In this document: positions 1 through 9,216 of the stretch, in pieces | How positions within the stretch are numbered: position 1 is the stretch's first letter | Layout: each line of letters begins with the position of its first letter | NCBI GenBank assembly: GCA_003086555.1 | Contig: QEFN01000005.1 | Coordinates: forward strand, 1 to 36,771 | Length of the DNA stretch: 36,771 nt | Direction of reading: 5' to 3' | Origin: Sulfolobus sp. SCGC AB-777_G06 | GTDB taxonomy: Archaea; Thermoproteota; Thermoprotei_A; Sulfolobales; Sulfolobaceae | Translations under genes and position numbers: made by a program | The notes under the pieces: generated by a model | Databases searched by the model: none | Seen by the model: the letters and a program-made list of their open reading frames with translations, nothing else | What the model was told of the DNA's origin: nothing

Positions 1-1051
<1,051 letters not shown>

Positions 1052-1055
<4 letters not shown>

Positions 1056-2113
1056 GTGTAGACTTATCCGAGTTAGTAGAGGATATAAAGAGAGAGCTCA
1101 GTTTTGGAGAGTTGAAGGGAAAAAAAATAAGTATTGACGCGTATAATGCTCTTTACCAATTCCTCGCAGCTATTAGACAACCAGATGGAACACCTTTAAT
1201 GGACTCACAAGGTAGAGTCACAAGTCACTTAAATGGAATTTTTTATAGAACTATAAGTATCTTAGAAGAGGGAGTCATTCCAGTTTACGTCTTTGATGGA
1301 AAGCCTCCTGAGCAAAAAAGCGAAGAACTGGAAAGGAGGAGAAAAATAAAAGAAGAGGCTGAGAAGAAACTAGACCAGTTAAAGAAAGAAGGAAGCAGTG
1401 AAGCAAAAGAGTTAAAGAAGTATTCTCAGATGTCTATAAGGTTGACTAACGAAATGTCCGGAGAGAGTAAGAAACTCTTAGAACTGATGGGTATTCCGAC
1501 AATACAAGCTCCGAGTGAAGGTGAGGCTGAAGCTGCTTATGTTAATTCTTTGGGTCTCACATGGGCAACTGGGAGCCAAGATTATGATTCTCTGCTTTTT
1601 GGAGCTACACGTTTGGTTAGAAACCTAACTATAACTGGGAAAAGAAAATTGCCTAAAAAAGACGTGTACGTAGAAATTAGGCCAGAACTAATTGAGCTTT
1701 CAGATCTACTTAAGAAGTTAGGAATAACCAGAGAGCAGTTAATTGACGTTGCCATACTGATAGGTACAGATTACGATCCTGATGGAGTTAAGGGCATAGG
1801 TATAAAGACAGCATATAGAATAATTAAAAAGTATGGTAAGATAGAAAATGCTATAGAAAAAGGTGAAATACCTAAGCAAAAAATCACATTTAATGTTGAG
1901 GAAATTAGATCTCTATTTTTAAATCCGAAAGTAGAAAAGCCGAATACAGACCTGGAATTGAAAGATTGTGACGAGAAAGGGATCGAGGAACTTCTTATTA
2001 AGCAGCACGACTTCAGTGAAGAAAGAGTAAAGAACGCTATAGAAAGATTGAAGAAGGCAAAAAGAGAGGCTAAAGGTGCTGAGAGGCAAAAAGGACTCGA
2101 TCAATGGTTTTGA
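1052..2113 (+). CDS. fen: Flap endonuclease 1 (FEN1), apparent AUA start
   Basis: FEN1 removes 5' flaps during Okazaki fragment maturation and base excision repair, bound to PCNA. From ATA 1052 the product has 353 residues, the usual family length, and begins (M)GVDLSEL as expected for FEN1, whose N-terminal Gly sits at the active site. Metal ligands are visible: Asp29, Asp82 (VFDGKPP), Glu156/158/160 (EGEAEA), Asp177 and Asp179 (SQDYD), Asp240 (GTDYD). The helix-two-turn-helix region lies at about 245-262. The C-terminus QKGLDQWF is a PCNA-interacting PIP box. Upstream in frame is TAA AGA ATA, so no ATG, GTG or TTG is available at the conserved position. The first canonical start is TTG at 1112, which would remove 20 conserved residues. 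The ATA overlaps the stop of the upstream gene. Confidence 0.92.
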
Positions 2114-2188
2114 GTAAGGACCTTGATTTAACGCATTATTTTTCACTCTCTAAGTACGCTTTATCTTCATGTTCTCTTTTTATTGAAG

Positions 2189-2300
2189 GTTATGCGGGGG
2201 GTGGGACTTGAACCCACGCAGGCCTACGCCAGCGGAGCATACTGCCCTAAATGAGTCTCAGTCCGCCCCCTTTGACCTTGCTCGGGCACCCCCGCACTTA
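2189..2300. repeat. Direct repeat copy 1 (tRNA-Leu GAG with flanks)
   Basis: Bases 2189-2231 recur exactly at 5140-5182, and 2267-2300 recur at 5216-5249. The copies differ only in the anticodon arm and intron. Identity runs 4 nt past the discriminator base on one side and 5 nt past the acceptor on the other. The two copies are in the same orientation and enclose about 2.8 kb. Confidence 0.85.
2193..2295 (-). tRNA. tRNA-Leu(GAG) with intron
   Basis: On the minus strand the acceptor GCGGGGG pairs with CCCCCGC, followed by discriminator A. The gene has a long variable arm (class II) and T arm GTGGG-TTCAAGT-CCCAC. The anticodon stem GCGGA/TCCGC encloses loop CTGAGA plus an inserted segment of about 18 nt after position 37, the canonical archaeal intron site cut by the bulge-helix-bulge endonuclease. 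Anticodon GAG reads CUC/CUU leucine codons. CCA is not encoded. A TATA-like CTTTTAATT lies about 28 bp upstream (2318-2327). Confidence 0.93.
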
Positions 2301-2371
2301 CATTATTAACCGATATACAATTAAAAGTTTACGATAATAGGTATTTTTATGTATCTCAGATCTTTGATTTT

Positions 2372-3136
2372 TTAGCTGGGTTTAAACGTTCCTACCTCCT
2401 CTGGTTCCTCATACCATTTAACTCTCCTTCCTATCTTAGCTCTCATTTTCCATTTAACGGACTTAGGCTCTTCATCAATTACTTTCCTAAGTTTAACAAG
2501 TTTATCAGCGATGCATTTTGGAGGATTAAATTCCCTGAGTAGTTTATCTATGTTATCTGTAACAGTAGTATAAAATCCCCAATCGTCAGATAAAACTTTA
2601 CTAATATATTTAACATCTATTGTCTTTTCATTATCCTTATCTCCAAGCTGTAGGTCATAAAGCAAAGCGAAAATATCCTTGACGTCGTTTTCTGTCATTT
2701 TAACTATTTGTAGCTTAGTTAATAGTAAGTCTGAGGGCGGAATCGTAATCTTCATAATACCAAGTCTGTCCTTAAATGACATTTTATGACACATCTCAAA
2801 TTCATCTAGAAATACATCAACATTAGAATTAAGCTCGGGATCATAAAAGATTAGTCTCCTATCTCCGTGTAATGCATTAAATCTTTTGTTACTTTCCATT
2901 CCAAAATTCTCAAGTAATTCCGTTATTTTCTTGCTCTGTTTTGAAAGACCGAAAAAATCAATATCTTTATAATTTCTAGGGAATTTTTCAGCTCCTTTTG
3001 GTGCGAGTATAGCTACAGCAGCTCCTCCTATTAATCTCAATAGAATTTCTCGTTTATTTGCCTCCTCTACTATGGTTAGTCCTCTTTGTAATAATTTTTC
3101 TTTAGTTATGTTACCTATCCTACTCCACCTTCCCAT
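2372..3136 (-). CDS. Nucleotidyltransferase-fold protein (AbiEii/MNT-like)
   Basis: The 254-residue protein has the nucleotidyltransferase signature: a Gly-Gly pair at 37-38, then Asp58 and Asp60 in KDIDFF, and a third acidic residue at Asp107 (NVDVF). These match the metal-binding residues of the DNA-polymerase-beta-like NTase fold. The C-terminal half is helical and basic (WKMRAKIGRRVKW). Similar standalone archaeal proteins are often labelled AbiEii/AbiGii-type, but no antitoxin gene is adjacent, so a toxin role is not supported. It follows the GT2 glycosyltransferase on the same strand with an 18 bp gap and may be co-transcribed. Both sit between two tRNA-Leu repeats. The substrate is unknown. 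Confidence 0.75.
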   Translation of the reverse strand: MGRWSRIGNITKEKLLQRGLTIVEEANKREILLRLIGGAAVAILAPKGAEKFPRNYKDIDFFGLSKQSKKITELLENFGMESNKRFNALHGDRRLIFYDPELNSNVDVFLDEFEMCHKMSFKDRLGIMKITIPPSDLLLTKLQIVKMTENDVKDIFALLYDLQLGDKDNEKTIDVKYISKVLSDDWGFYTTVTDNIDKLLREFNPPKCIADKLVKLRKVIDEEPKSVKWKMRAKIGRRVKWYEEPEEVGTFKPS

Positions 3137-3154
3137 CTTATTATAAGTTTAATC

Positions 3155-4069
3155 TTATTTATATCCGTTATACTTCTTCTTTAAACTTTTATTAACAACT
3201 GCGTAAGCCAGACCGTAGGGTAACCCGAGCACTAAACTCAAACCTGGAATTAAATTAAGAAGATACTTTTTAGGCGATTTGTAATATTTCAGTCCAAATG
3301 CTATTACAGGCAAATATAGAAATAAGATTAAAGGAGATGTAAATAATGAAATTATTGGAATTACATAATAGCTTCCGTAATATGTATAACCAGTTAACAT
3401 TTGAAATTGTGTTAAACCGTCAAGTACTAGCATCATATCATATTTTGATCTCCACAAATTTCTTCTTGCTTCCTTTAGTGAGGACATTAAATTCTCTCTA
3501 GCATGAACTTTATTAAGGTGCAAGCACCTACCTTTAGTTGGTTTAACAATATATCCTTCTTTTTTAAGCTTAGCATATAGCCAGACATCTTCATCTCTCT
3601 CATATCTCTCGTCAAAGTAACCTACTCTTTTAATTACATCTAAATTAAGTGCTGAACATCCTAGATTCGGGTTTTCTTCAAGAGAATCTGAATCAACTTC
3701 TATTTCCTTTTCATCATAAGCATAGTGCATCCAGGTAAACGTGACCCCGTTCTTAAGGTTTTCAATCATTCTCGGAAGAGCTTTTTCAGATGGTATCACA
3801 TCACTATCCAACATTACAACGTAGCTTTCATTGGCTAATTTAAGCATTTCGTTTCTTAATTTAGCCATGTTTACTTTTTTGAATCTCTTTGCAGTTACAT
3901 GATTAACACTATATCGAGAAATAACTTTAGCTAGATCCTCTCTTTCGGAGTTATCGTAAACTATGATCTTGTAATTCAGACTATTTGTCAATGCGGAAAC
4001 TTTTTTTAGAACAGAGTCCAGCCAATCAGCTCTGTCTCCCGGACCAACAGGTATAATTATTTCAACCAC
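3155..4069 (-). CDS. Family 2 glycosyltransferase with C-terminal membrane segments
   Basis: This 304-residue protein starts at GTG 4069. It has a GT-A N-terminus (EIIIPVGPGDR...IIVYDN), a metal-binding DSD motif (Asp88 and Asp90 in MLDSDVIP) and an acidic acceptor-site motif (ERDEDVWLY, about 157-165). Two hydrophobic stretches (about 233-260 and 272-292) should anchor it in the cytoplasmic membrane, as in enzymes that build dolichol-phosphate-linked glycans. It is transcribed divergently from a GT4 glycosyltransferase only 14 bp away, and a nucleotidyltransferase-fold gene follows it. A role in N-glycan or surface polysaccharide assembly is inferred from context. Donor and acceptor are unknown. 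Confidence 0.85.
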   Translation of the reverse strand: MVEIIIPVGPGDRADWLDSVLKKVSALTNSLNYKIIVYDNSEREDLAKVISRYSVNHVTAKRFKKVNMAKLRNEMLKLANESYVVMLDSDVIPSEKALPRMIENLKNGVTFTWMHYAYDEKEIEVDSDSLEENPNLGCSALNLDVIKRVGYFDERYERDEDVWLYAKLKKEGYIVKPTKGRCLHLNKVHARENLMSSLKEARRNLWRSKYDMMLVLDGLTQFQMLTGYTYYGSYYVIPIISLFTSPLILFLYLPVIAFGLKYYKSPKKYLLNLIPGLSLVLGLPYGLAYAVVNKSLKKKYNGYK

Positions 4070-4100
4070 GAGTTTAGACTAAATTGAGTGGGATTAAAAG
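4052..4100. promoter_or_regulatory. Interlocked divergent TATA boxes for the GT2 and GT4 genes
   Basis: TATAATTA at 4052-4059 lies about 28 bp upstream of the TTG start at 4084 and within the GT2 coding sequence. CTTTTAAT on the minus strand (4093-4100) lies about 28 bp upstream of GTG 4069 and within the GT4 coding sequence. This spacing suits leaderless transcripts in both directions. TATA assignment is by eye. Confidence 0.5.
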
Positions 4101-5139
4101 TATAGCCGTAATAGCTCACGGTTACTCCAATGAAAAATTCTCGGGAGAGGGAAAAGTATATCATGAAGTGATCAGGGCTCTACAAGACTCCAATTTAGGT
4201 AAAATACAGTTGGTAACTTTCTCTAAACCTAAGAGATATTTACCTTTCGAGGTGAAATATGTTGTTCCTTTTAGGATCACGAAATTTGACAAATATCAAC
4301 GTCTTCTAACCCTATGGAAAGCTAGAAGCCTAACTCCTTCGATCTTCGTTAACCTCAGTGGTACGCTGTTAAAGTTATCAGACATAGCACCTCACTTAGC
4401 TTATTCTGCGGCACCAGCGTTCACCACACCCGGCAAGTATTCATCTTCTATATTTTGGCGATTATACCTTTACCCATTTGAAAAATATGTGAAAGCTCAC
4501 TTGGATAAGAACGCTATTATAGTATCTAACTCTCAGTATTCTGCGAGAAAAATCGAGAGCTTAGGATTAAATGTAAGGACCGTAATTTACCCTCCCGTAG
4601 ATGTTGAGGAGTTCATCACAAACAAACTTGATTCCAATAAGGAAGAAGCTATAATAACTGTAGCTAGGATAGAGAGAGGTAAAATGTTAGAAAATACTAT
4701 AAATATAGCTAGATTAACTAAATTAAAAACGTATATAGTTGGTTCTTTAAGTGATAAAAATTACTTAGGAAAATTAAGGGAGATTTCTAAGGACCTTGAG
4801 ATAGAATTCCTTACTGACCTTCCTAAAAGAGAACTGGTGTCACTAATGCAAAGGGTGTCTGTGTATTTCCATCCTACTGTAGGAGAGCACTTTGGTATAC
4901 CGATTGTTGAGGCAATGGCTTCAGGGACGATCCCGATAGTTCCTTCTGAAAGTGGGGCTTCGGAAATTTTACCTAAAGACTTGAGCTATAGTTCATTAGA
5001 AGAGGCTGCAGAAAAGGTCAAAAAGTACGTCAAAGGATGGAATAATCTTAGAAAAGAACTCATAGAAAAATCAATATCTTTTTCCTCTTCCAATTTTAGA
5101 ACCAAAATTATTTCGATAATATCTGAGATAATAAAATAA
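4084..5139 (+). CDS. Family 4 glycosyltransferase (GT-B fold)
   Basis: The 351-residue protein starts at TTG 4084, supported by a TATA box 28 bp upstream. It has an N-terminal Rossmann segment (SIAVIAHGYSNEKFSGEG) typical of retaining GT4 enzymes and the C-terminal E-x7-E motif (Glu268 and Glu276 in GEHFGIPIVEAMASG), which binds the nucleotide-sugar donor. A donor-domain strand precedes it (IITVARIERGKMLENTI). No membrane helix is evident, so it is probably cytosolic or peripheral. Its GT2 neighbour and the flanking tRNA-Leu repeats define a small glycan cassette. The stop lies 4 bp before the 3' end of the convergent tRNA-Leu(UAG). The exact sugar is not predictable. Confidence 0.88.
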   Translation: MSGIKSIAVIAHGYSNEKFSGEGKVYHEVIRALQDSNLGKIQLVTFSKPKRYLPFEVKYVVPFRITKFDKYQRLLTLWKARSLTPSIFVNLSGTLLKLSDIAPHLAYSAAPAFTTPGKYSSSIFWRLYLYPFEKYVKAHLDKNAIIVSNSQYSARKIESLGLNVRTVIYPPVDVEEFITNKLDSNKEEAIITVARIERGKMLENTINIARLTKLKTYIVGSLSDKNYLGKLREISKDLEIEFLTDLPKRELVSLMQRVSVYFHPTVGEHFGIPIVEAMASGTIPIVPSESGASEILPKDLSYSSLEEAAEKVKKYVKGWNNLRKELIEKSISFSSSNFRTKIISIISEIIK

Positions 5140-5249
5140 GTTATGCGGGGGGTGGGACTTGAACCCACGCAGGCCTACGCCATCGGGGTACTTACCTTTG
5201 GGGTCCTAAGCCCGACCCCTTTGACCTTGCTCGGGCACCCCCGCACTTA
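5140..5249. repeat. Direct repeat copy 2 (tRNA-Leu UAG with flanks)
   Basis: This is the partner of 2189-2300: 43 nt and 34 nt identical blocks on either side of a divergent anticodon-intron segment. Together they bound the nucleotidyltransferase-GT2-GT4 segment. Confidence 0.85.
5144..5244 (-). tRNA. tRNA-Leu(UAG) with intron
   Basis: Acceptor, D arm, variable arm and T arm are the same as in the tRNA-Leu(GAG) gene at 2193-2295. The anticodon stem TCGGG/CCCGA encloses loop CTTAGG plus an insert of about 16 nt after position 37, read as a bulge-helix-bulge intron. Anticodon TAG reads CUA leucine codons. CCA is not encoded. A weak TATA-like CATAAAG lies about 34 bp upstream. Confidence 0.93.
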
Positions 5250-5290
5250 ATGAAATCGAGTATTCAGGTAAAAAACTTTATGCGAAAAAA

Positions 5291-5560
5291 TTAGTCTTTA
5301 ACTGTCTCCAACATAGACACAATGTTCCAGATAGAGATTCGAGTATGAGTAGGCATATTAGGATCCTGACTTATTTCCTCCAAAATTCCTATTGCATTAG
5401 CTGCCCTAACAGCGGGGCTCAACGTCTGATCTTGTAAGTTCCTTATCGCGTCAGTTGCTGCTCGCCTTATATTCCTTGGTACTCCAGTATCATTCACAAT
5501 TTTTTGAAGCATAACTATTGCTTGTTTTATCTTAGCCTCGTTGTCGTAAAGTGATGCCAT
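5291..5560 (-). CDS. UPF0147 family protein
   Basis: The 89-residue helical protein carries the hallmark stretch of the archaeal UPF0147 family ([13 protein letters not shown] followed by [18 protein letters not shown], then [10 protein letters not shown]). The family is small, soluble and widespread in archaea, with no established biochemical role. It starts at ATG 5560 with GGTGA six bases upstream, so it has a short leader. It is divergent from the UPF0148 gene across 73 bp of AT-rich sequence that must hold both promoters. Length is normal. Confidence 0.9.
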   Translation of the reverse strand: MASLYDNEAKIKQAIVMLQKIVNDTGVPRNIRRAATDAIRNLQDQTLSPAVRAANAIGILEEISQDPNMPTHTRISIWNIVSMLETVKD

Positions 5561-5633
5561 TGAAATCTCACCGATTCAATTATTAGTACTTATGGTTTTT
5601 TAGTTTATTACCCATTTTATATTATTGGTTAGT

Positions 5634-5990
5634 ATGACAACCACAGATTCGGTAAAGAAAGCTGCTGACCTCCTGAGACAAGGAGCCACAATGTTAGATA
5701 TGGCATGCCCTTTATGCCATATGCCTTTATTTAGGCTTAAGAACGGAGATATTGTATGTCCAACTCATGGAAAGGTTTATGTAGTAGAGAACGAGGAGGA
5801 AGAAAAGAAAATTACTGGTGCAATAACGTTAGATAAACTGGAAAACACTCTGTATAAGGGAATAGAATTTCTAGACCAACGGCTTAACAAAGATCCTCTT
5901 GATATTGATGCTATAAATCAAGTGATAAGATATTTAGAAGCTATTGAAAGAATAAATAGAATTAAAGGGTTAATAAATAAGAATAAATGA
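5634..5990 (+). CDS. UPF0148 / Sjogren-scleroderma autoantigen-like zinc protein
   Basis: The 118-residue protein has an N-terminal helix (KKAADLLRQGATMLDMACPLC) and zinc-ribbon ligands Cys25, Cys28, Cys42 and probably His45 (CPTHG in place of the usual CPxC). This matches the UPF0148 / SSSCA1 (ZNRD2) family, whose archaeal role is unknown. I chose ATG 5634 over TTG 5625 because the TATA-like TTTATTA at 5604-5610 is 27 bp upstream, fitting a leaderless message. An acidic linker (ENEEEEKK) leads to a helical C-terminus. The last 29 bp overlap the end of the convergent thymidylate kinase gene. Confidence 0.85.
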   Translation: MTTTDSVKKAADLLRQGATMLDMACPLCHMPLFRLKNGDIVCPTHGKVYVVENEEEEKKITGAITLDKLENTLYKGIEFLDQRLNKDPLDIDAINQVIRYLEAIERINRIKGLINKNK

Positions 5991-6543
5991 TTGAATATAC
6001 TTCTTCGACTACGTCATTTAACGACTTCTCCGCGTTAACCATTACTATGTTTTTCTCTCTTCTAGCAAGCTCAAGATACTTCTCCCTTACTATTGTAAGG
6101 CTTTCTATTTTTTCCTTAAAATTGAACTTATCGTTTTTCTGAATTCTTTGCAACGCTTTGTTAGGAGAGATATCCAAAAGGATAGTGAGAACTGGTTTCG
6201 GAAACTTTGAATTTACAGTTTCTATCCAGTTCTCCTCTATACCTAGGGCTGACTGATATGCAATAGAGGAATAAATATATCTGTCCATAAGAATAACGTC
6301 AGGATTCTGATTTATTAACTCTCTTAAATGATATGCCCTATCCGCAGCGAACAGTAACGTCAATGCGATTGGATCTTTCCAACCACTCTTCTCTATAAGA
6401 CTTGTGATCTCATTAGTAAAAGGTTCCCTCGTGAGAACTATATTCTTACTACTAAACCGGTTTTTCAACCTCTGATAAACCATATTTGCTACTGTTGTCT
6501 TACCTGAGCCATCTATCCCTTCGAACGAGATTATTCTAAGCAT
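5962..6543 (-). CDS. tmk: Thymidylate kinase
   Basis: The enzyme phosphorylates dTMP to dTDP for DNA synthesis. The 193-residue length is normal. The P-loop is FEGIDGSGKTT (residues 7-17), the DRY motif sits at 87-89 (LMDRYIYSS) and FAADR at 65-69 contributes to nucleotide binding. It overlaps the upstream RNA-kinase gene by 13 bp, so translation is probably coupled. Its 3' end overlaps the convergent UPF0148 gene by 29 bp, so the two transcripts are antisense there. Confidence 0.95.
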   Translation of the reverse strand: MLRIISFEGIDGSGKTTVANMVYQRLKNRFSSKNIVLTREPFTNEITSLIEKSGWKDPIALTLLFAADRAYHLRELINQNPDVILMDRYIYSSIAYQSALGIEENWIETVNSKFPKPVLTILLDISPNKALQRIQKNDKFNFKEKIESLTIVREKYLELARREKNIVMVNAEKSLNDVVEEVYSIIYSYLLTL

Positions 6544-7622
6544 TTTCTCACCCTTACTCTACTCTCGGTGAAGTTTTCGTTTAACCTAAATTCTCCCAAT
6601 ATCACCCCATCGAAATTTTCCACTGGTGTAAGAATTTCGACAATACCTAAATCCTCTTTTATATCTTTAATTAAACCAGCTCCTACTGTTTTCCCTTTAT
6701 ACGTTAAGCCCAAATAAAGTCCGAAGAGTTCAGTTCTGTCAACGTATAGTCCTTCACAAGGTTTTTCATCTATTAATTGTACATACTGGTTCCATGCCCT
6801 TATTAGGTTCTTAGAAATAGGTGTTCCGACAACTGTTCTCATATCGATTACATTTACTTTAGCGTTACTGAAATAATCTCTGTATTTCCTTGATCTATAT
6901 TCTCTTCTCTTATTTCTGCTCCGATCTACGTTAAGCGGAAAAGGCTTTAATAACTTGACCTTTCTTAGTAAGTCTCTGGGCATATCTTTAATTATCCTTT
7001 GATCGAACGTGAGAATGTAATCTGGATCTATTGTATAAATTAGTTCAAGCTTATGCCTATAAGCGCGAAACCCCCTAACCCATCCATCGCTATCTATGAC
7101 TACGTTGTCTGAATTGATTTCCTTAAGTGTAAGTAGTACTAGAAATATATGTAATCTCGGATTTGTTGATGGTGTTATACTTCCTAAAAATTCAATACCA
7201 TCTATTCTACGTTGTGAAAGAAGTAACTTTTTCGAAACATCCTTAGAATATGCAATGAAAGCTGGCAAAAATATTGACGATTGTCCGACATCGGAATCTA
7301 TTATAGAACTTCCATATAAGTTTGCTAGAAAATTAGAAAAGTAAGTTTTTCCAGAATTTTCATCACCTAACACTATTATTTTTCCTCCAGATATTTCCTT
7401 TGCAATATTATACCATCCTAATGTTTTATATGACTGAATAATCTTACAGTTACTTTCTATCTCTGAGTTAGTTAAAGATGTCACAGTAAAGTAATTATCG
7501 GAGTTTATATCTAGCTTATCTCCTGCCCCTAACTCTATCCCTGATATCATTATTTTACCGTCTTTCACGTAGAGATCACAAGGACCTTGTATCACAACAT
7601 CATAATCCGTTATTATTTTCAT
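6531..7622 (-). CDS. Clp1/Grc3-family polynucleotide 5'-hydroxyl kinase
   Basis: The 363-residue protein has an N-terminal beta-rich domain, then a Walker A motif GDENSGKT (86-93) and the DSDVGQS motif (109-115) characteristic of Clp1/Nol9/Grc3 RNA kinases. A C-terminal beta domain follows from about residue 275 (GLYVDRTELFGLYLGL). Archaeal members phosphorylate the 5'-OH of RNA or DNA and are thought to act in tRNA intron processing or RNA repair. Five of the six tRNA genes here carry introns. It overlaps the downstream tmk by 13 bp and the upstream RNase H-fold gene by 4 bp, forming a three-gene operon. Kinase activity is inferred from motifs. Confidence 0.88.
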   Translation of the reverse strand: MKIITDYDVVIQGPCDLYVKDGKIMISGIELGAGDKLDINSDNYFTVTSLTNSEIESNCKIIQSYKTLGWYNIAKEISGGKIIVLGDENSGKTYFSNFLANLYGSSIIDSDVGQSSIFLPAFIAYSKDVSKKLLLSQRRIDGIEFLGSITPSTNPRLHIFLVLLTLKEINSDNVVIDSDGWVRGFRAYRHKLELIYTIDPDYILTFDQRIIKDMPRDLLRKVKLLKPFPLNVDRSRNKRREYRSRKYRDYFSNAKVNVIDMRTVVGTPISKNLIRAWNQYVQLIDEKPCEGLYVDRTELFGLYLGLTYKGKTVGAGLIKDIKEDLGIVEILTPVENFDGVILGEFRLNENFTESRVRVRKCLE

Positions 7623-8146
7623 GAAGCTGACCTAAGTGCTATGATATATGCCGCCCTAACATCTCTGTCTTTTATTTTGACAAACGGATTTCCAGAGGAA
7701 CTACTTTTAGACTCATTAACCATCTTAGCTTGTTCAAAGTTCATCTTTACGATTCTGTATACTAATTCACCTATTTTGTTACCCCCGCCTATTCCGATCT
7801 TAAGAGACTTATGAGGATAAGTTTGTATAATTTCTGATAATTGTTCGTTTACATCTATTACATTAGCGTTTCTACTTTCTATTAGTTCACCATCCCCTAT
7901 CACTGCAATAGACAATTTATCCTTGTTAGTGTCTATTCCAATAAGTAGTTCATTAAAATATTGCTTACCCTTTATTTCACATAAAATTCTACCTAATAAT
8001 ACGTTCAATGGTACGAAATTAATATCTTCATCCTTAATTATTATTTCTCCGTCATCTGAGATTTTTATTCCCCTCTCTTTAAATACTCTTACTAAATCTC
8101 GATATTTCTTAGCATCAGATACCTTTATTGCAACCTTTTTTACCAC
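7619..8146 (-). CDS. Predicted RNase H-fold protein (RuvX/YqgF-like)
   Basis: The 175-residue protein starts at GTG 8146. After a basic N-terminal region (1-60) comes a strand LLIGIDTNKDKLSIAVIG with Asp72, as at the first catalytic position of RuvC/RuvX folds. It is followed by a glycine-rich turn (IGIGGGNK, 117-124), Glu145 in VNESKSSSSGNP and Asp160/Asp162 in KIKDRDVRAAYIIAL. The D...E...D pattern with the final helix of small residues resembles YqgF/RuvX or archaeal Holliday-junction-type nucleases. This assignment rests on pattern alone. It is first in an operon with the Clp1-type kinase and tmk (4 bp overlap), suggesting a link to RNA or DNA end processing. Confidence 0.6.
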   Translation of the reverse strand: MVKKVAIKVSDAKKYRDLVRVFKERGIKISDDGEIIIKDEDINFVPLNVLLGRILCEIKGKQYFNELLIGIDTNKDKLSIAVIGDGELIESRNANVIDVNEQLSEIIQTYPHKSLKIGIGGGNKIGELVYRIVKMNFEQAKMVNESKSSSSGNPFVKIKDRDVRAAYIIALRSAS

Positions 8147-8151
8147 AATTA

Positions 8152-8177
8152 CTTAATTAATTCAGAGGAATTTAAAG
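8152..8177. promoter_or_regulatory. Divergent TATA boxes between RNase H-fold and RadC-like genes
   Basis: On the plus strand CTTAATTAAT (8152-8161) is about 24 bp upstream of TTG 8180. On the minus strand CTTTAAAT (8170-8177) is about 27 bp upstream of GTG 8146. Starts are 33 bp apart, so each box is close to or within the other gene's leader. Assigned by eye. Confidence 0.45.
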
Positions 8178-8179
8178 AT

Positions 8180-8719
8180 TTGAAGATTAGCGATTATATT
8201 TTCCAGAAGGGAAATATTGTTTCAATATACGGAGAGGCTGGTACTGGTAAGACTATTATAGGAGTACATGTAGCCTTAGAATTAGGAAATAGCCTTTATA
8301 TTTCAACTAAGGACTCAAGCTACAAAGCAAGAGTGGAAAAATTAAAGGGAAGACCTGATGTTTATTTCACTCAAGCCCTTACCCAGCCTGAAATAATCTC
8401 AGCAATATTAAAAGCTTCTCAGCTGGGTTTACAATTAATTGTTATTGATCCCGTAAACTATTTGTATAAGATATCTAGGAGAAAAAAGGATTTAGAATTA
8501 CCACTAATTTTATGTCAAGGGTTTAGTAAAAATGGGATTAATAACAATAACAAAGTGTTATTATTATGGGATATTTCAGGAAATAACAGGGTAGCAGGTG
8601 AGTTATTTATGAGGAGATTTTCTGACGAAGTACTGAGGATAACAAAAGGTGAAATCATTGGTAACTTAAGGGTTTGTAAATTTAGGATATTGAACTCTGG
8701 TGTTGTAGGGTGCTTATAG
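8180..8719 (+). CDS. RecA/RadB-superfamily ATPase, RadC-like paralogue
   Basis: This 179-residue protein is a minimal RecA core: Walker A GEAGTGKT (18-25), Walker [10 protein letters not shown] (Asp90) and a terminal strand set. It lacks the N-terminal domain of RadA. Such short RadA paralogues (aRadC clade) are common in Sulfolobales and modulate strand exchange or DNA repair. Residues 100-130 are variable and include an asparagine run (GINNNNK). The start is TTG 8180. The last 10 bp overlap carS, so the two genes are translationally linked although functionally unrelated. Assignment to the exact paralogue is uncertain. Confidence 0.78.
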   Translation: MKISDYIFQKGNIVSIYGEAGTGKTIIGVHVALELGNSLYISTKDSSYKARVEKLKGRPDVYFTQALTQPEIISAILKASQLGLQLIVIDPVNYLYKISRRKKDLELPLILCQGFSKNGINNNNKVLLLWDISGNNRVAGELFMRRFSDEVLRITKGEIIGNLRVCKFRILNSGVVGCL

Positions 8720-9207
8720 CCGCATTACTAGTAGGAATTGTATATTATTTACCCGCATTAGCTGCAAACGGTAGTGCACCCTTCGTCAAAAAGGGTACAC
8801 CCATCGACTTTAGGAAAAAACTTAATGACGGTAGGAGGATTTTAGGAGATGGAAAAACCTTTGAAGGTTTACTATTAGCAGTCACTTTCGGTACGACTGT
8901 TGGGGCAATTATCTCCAGATTTTTAGGAGATGAATGGATATTTATTGCATTTTTTGAAAGCTTAGCTGCAATGATAGGGGATATGATAGGTGCTTTTATA
9001 AAGAGAAGACTCGGAATGGAAAGAGGACAGAGAGCTCCGTTACTAGACCAACTTGATTTCTTTGTATCTTCGACCTTAGTCTTAGTCTTTATGCACGTGA
9101 AGATCCAGATTGTTCAAATTTTATTTATAGGAATATTAGTAATATTTCTTCATTTATTTACCAACTACGTTGCTTTTCGATTAAAAATAAAAAGTGTCCC
9201 GTGGTAA
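8710..9207 (+). CDS. carS: CDP-archaeol synthase
   Basis: CarS transfers CMP from CTP to 2,3-bis-O-geranylgeranylglyceryl phosphate, making the activated archaeal lipid precursor at the membrane. The 165-residue protein shows the family motifs: NGSAPF (20-25), PIDF...[14 protein letters not shown] (31-53) and [18 protein letters not shown] (90-107) with PLLDQLDF just after. Four to five hydrophobic helices are visible, the first at 2-19. The GTG start at 8710 overlaps the end of the RadC-like gene by 10 bp. Length and motifs are complete, so I expect a functional enzyme. Confidence 0.92.
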   Translation: MLIAALLVGIVYYLPALAANGSAPFVKKGTPIDFRKKLNDGRRILGDGKTFEGLLLAVTFGTTVGAIISRFLGDEWIFIAFFESLAAMIGDMIGAFIKRRLGMERGQRAPLLDQLDFFVSSTLVLVFMHVKIQIVQILFIGILVIFLHLFTNYVAFRLKIKSVPW

Positions 9208-9216
9208 TTATTAATC

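Noticed and set aside
1919..2146. Reading frame antisense to the 3' end of fen1
   Set aside because: It lies wholly opposite a well-supported gene, has no start context and encodes a composition expected from antisense AT-rich sequence.
2372..3136. Toxin of an AbiE-type abortive infection pair
   Set aside because: The nucleotidyltransferase fold is visible, but no adjacent antitoxin or winged-helix partner exists; the neighbours are glycosyltransferases.
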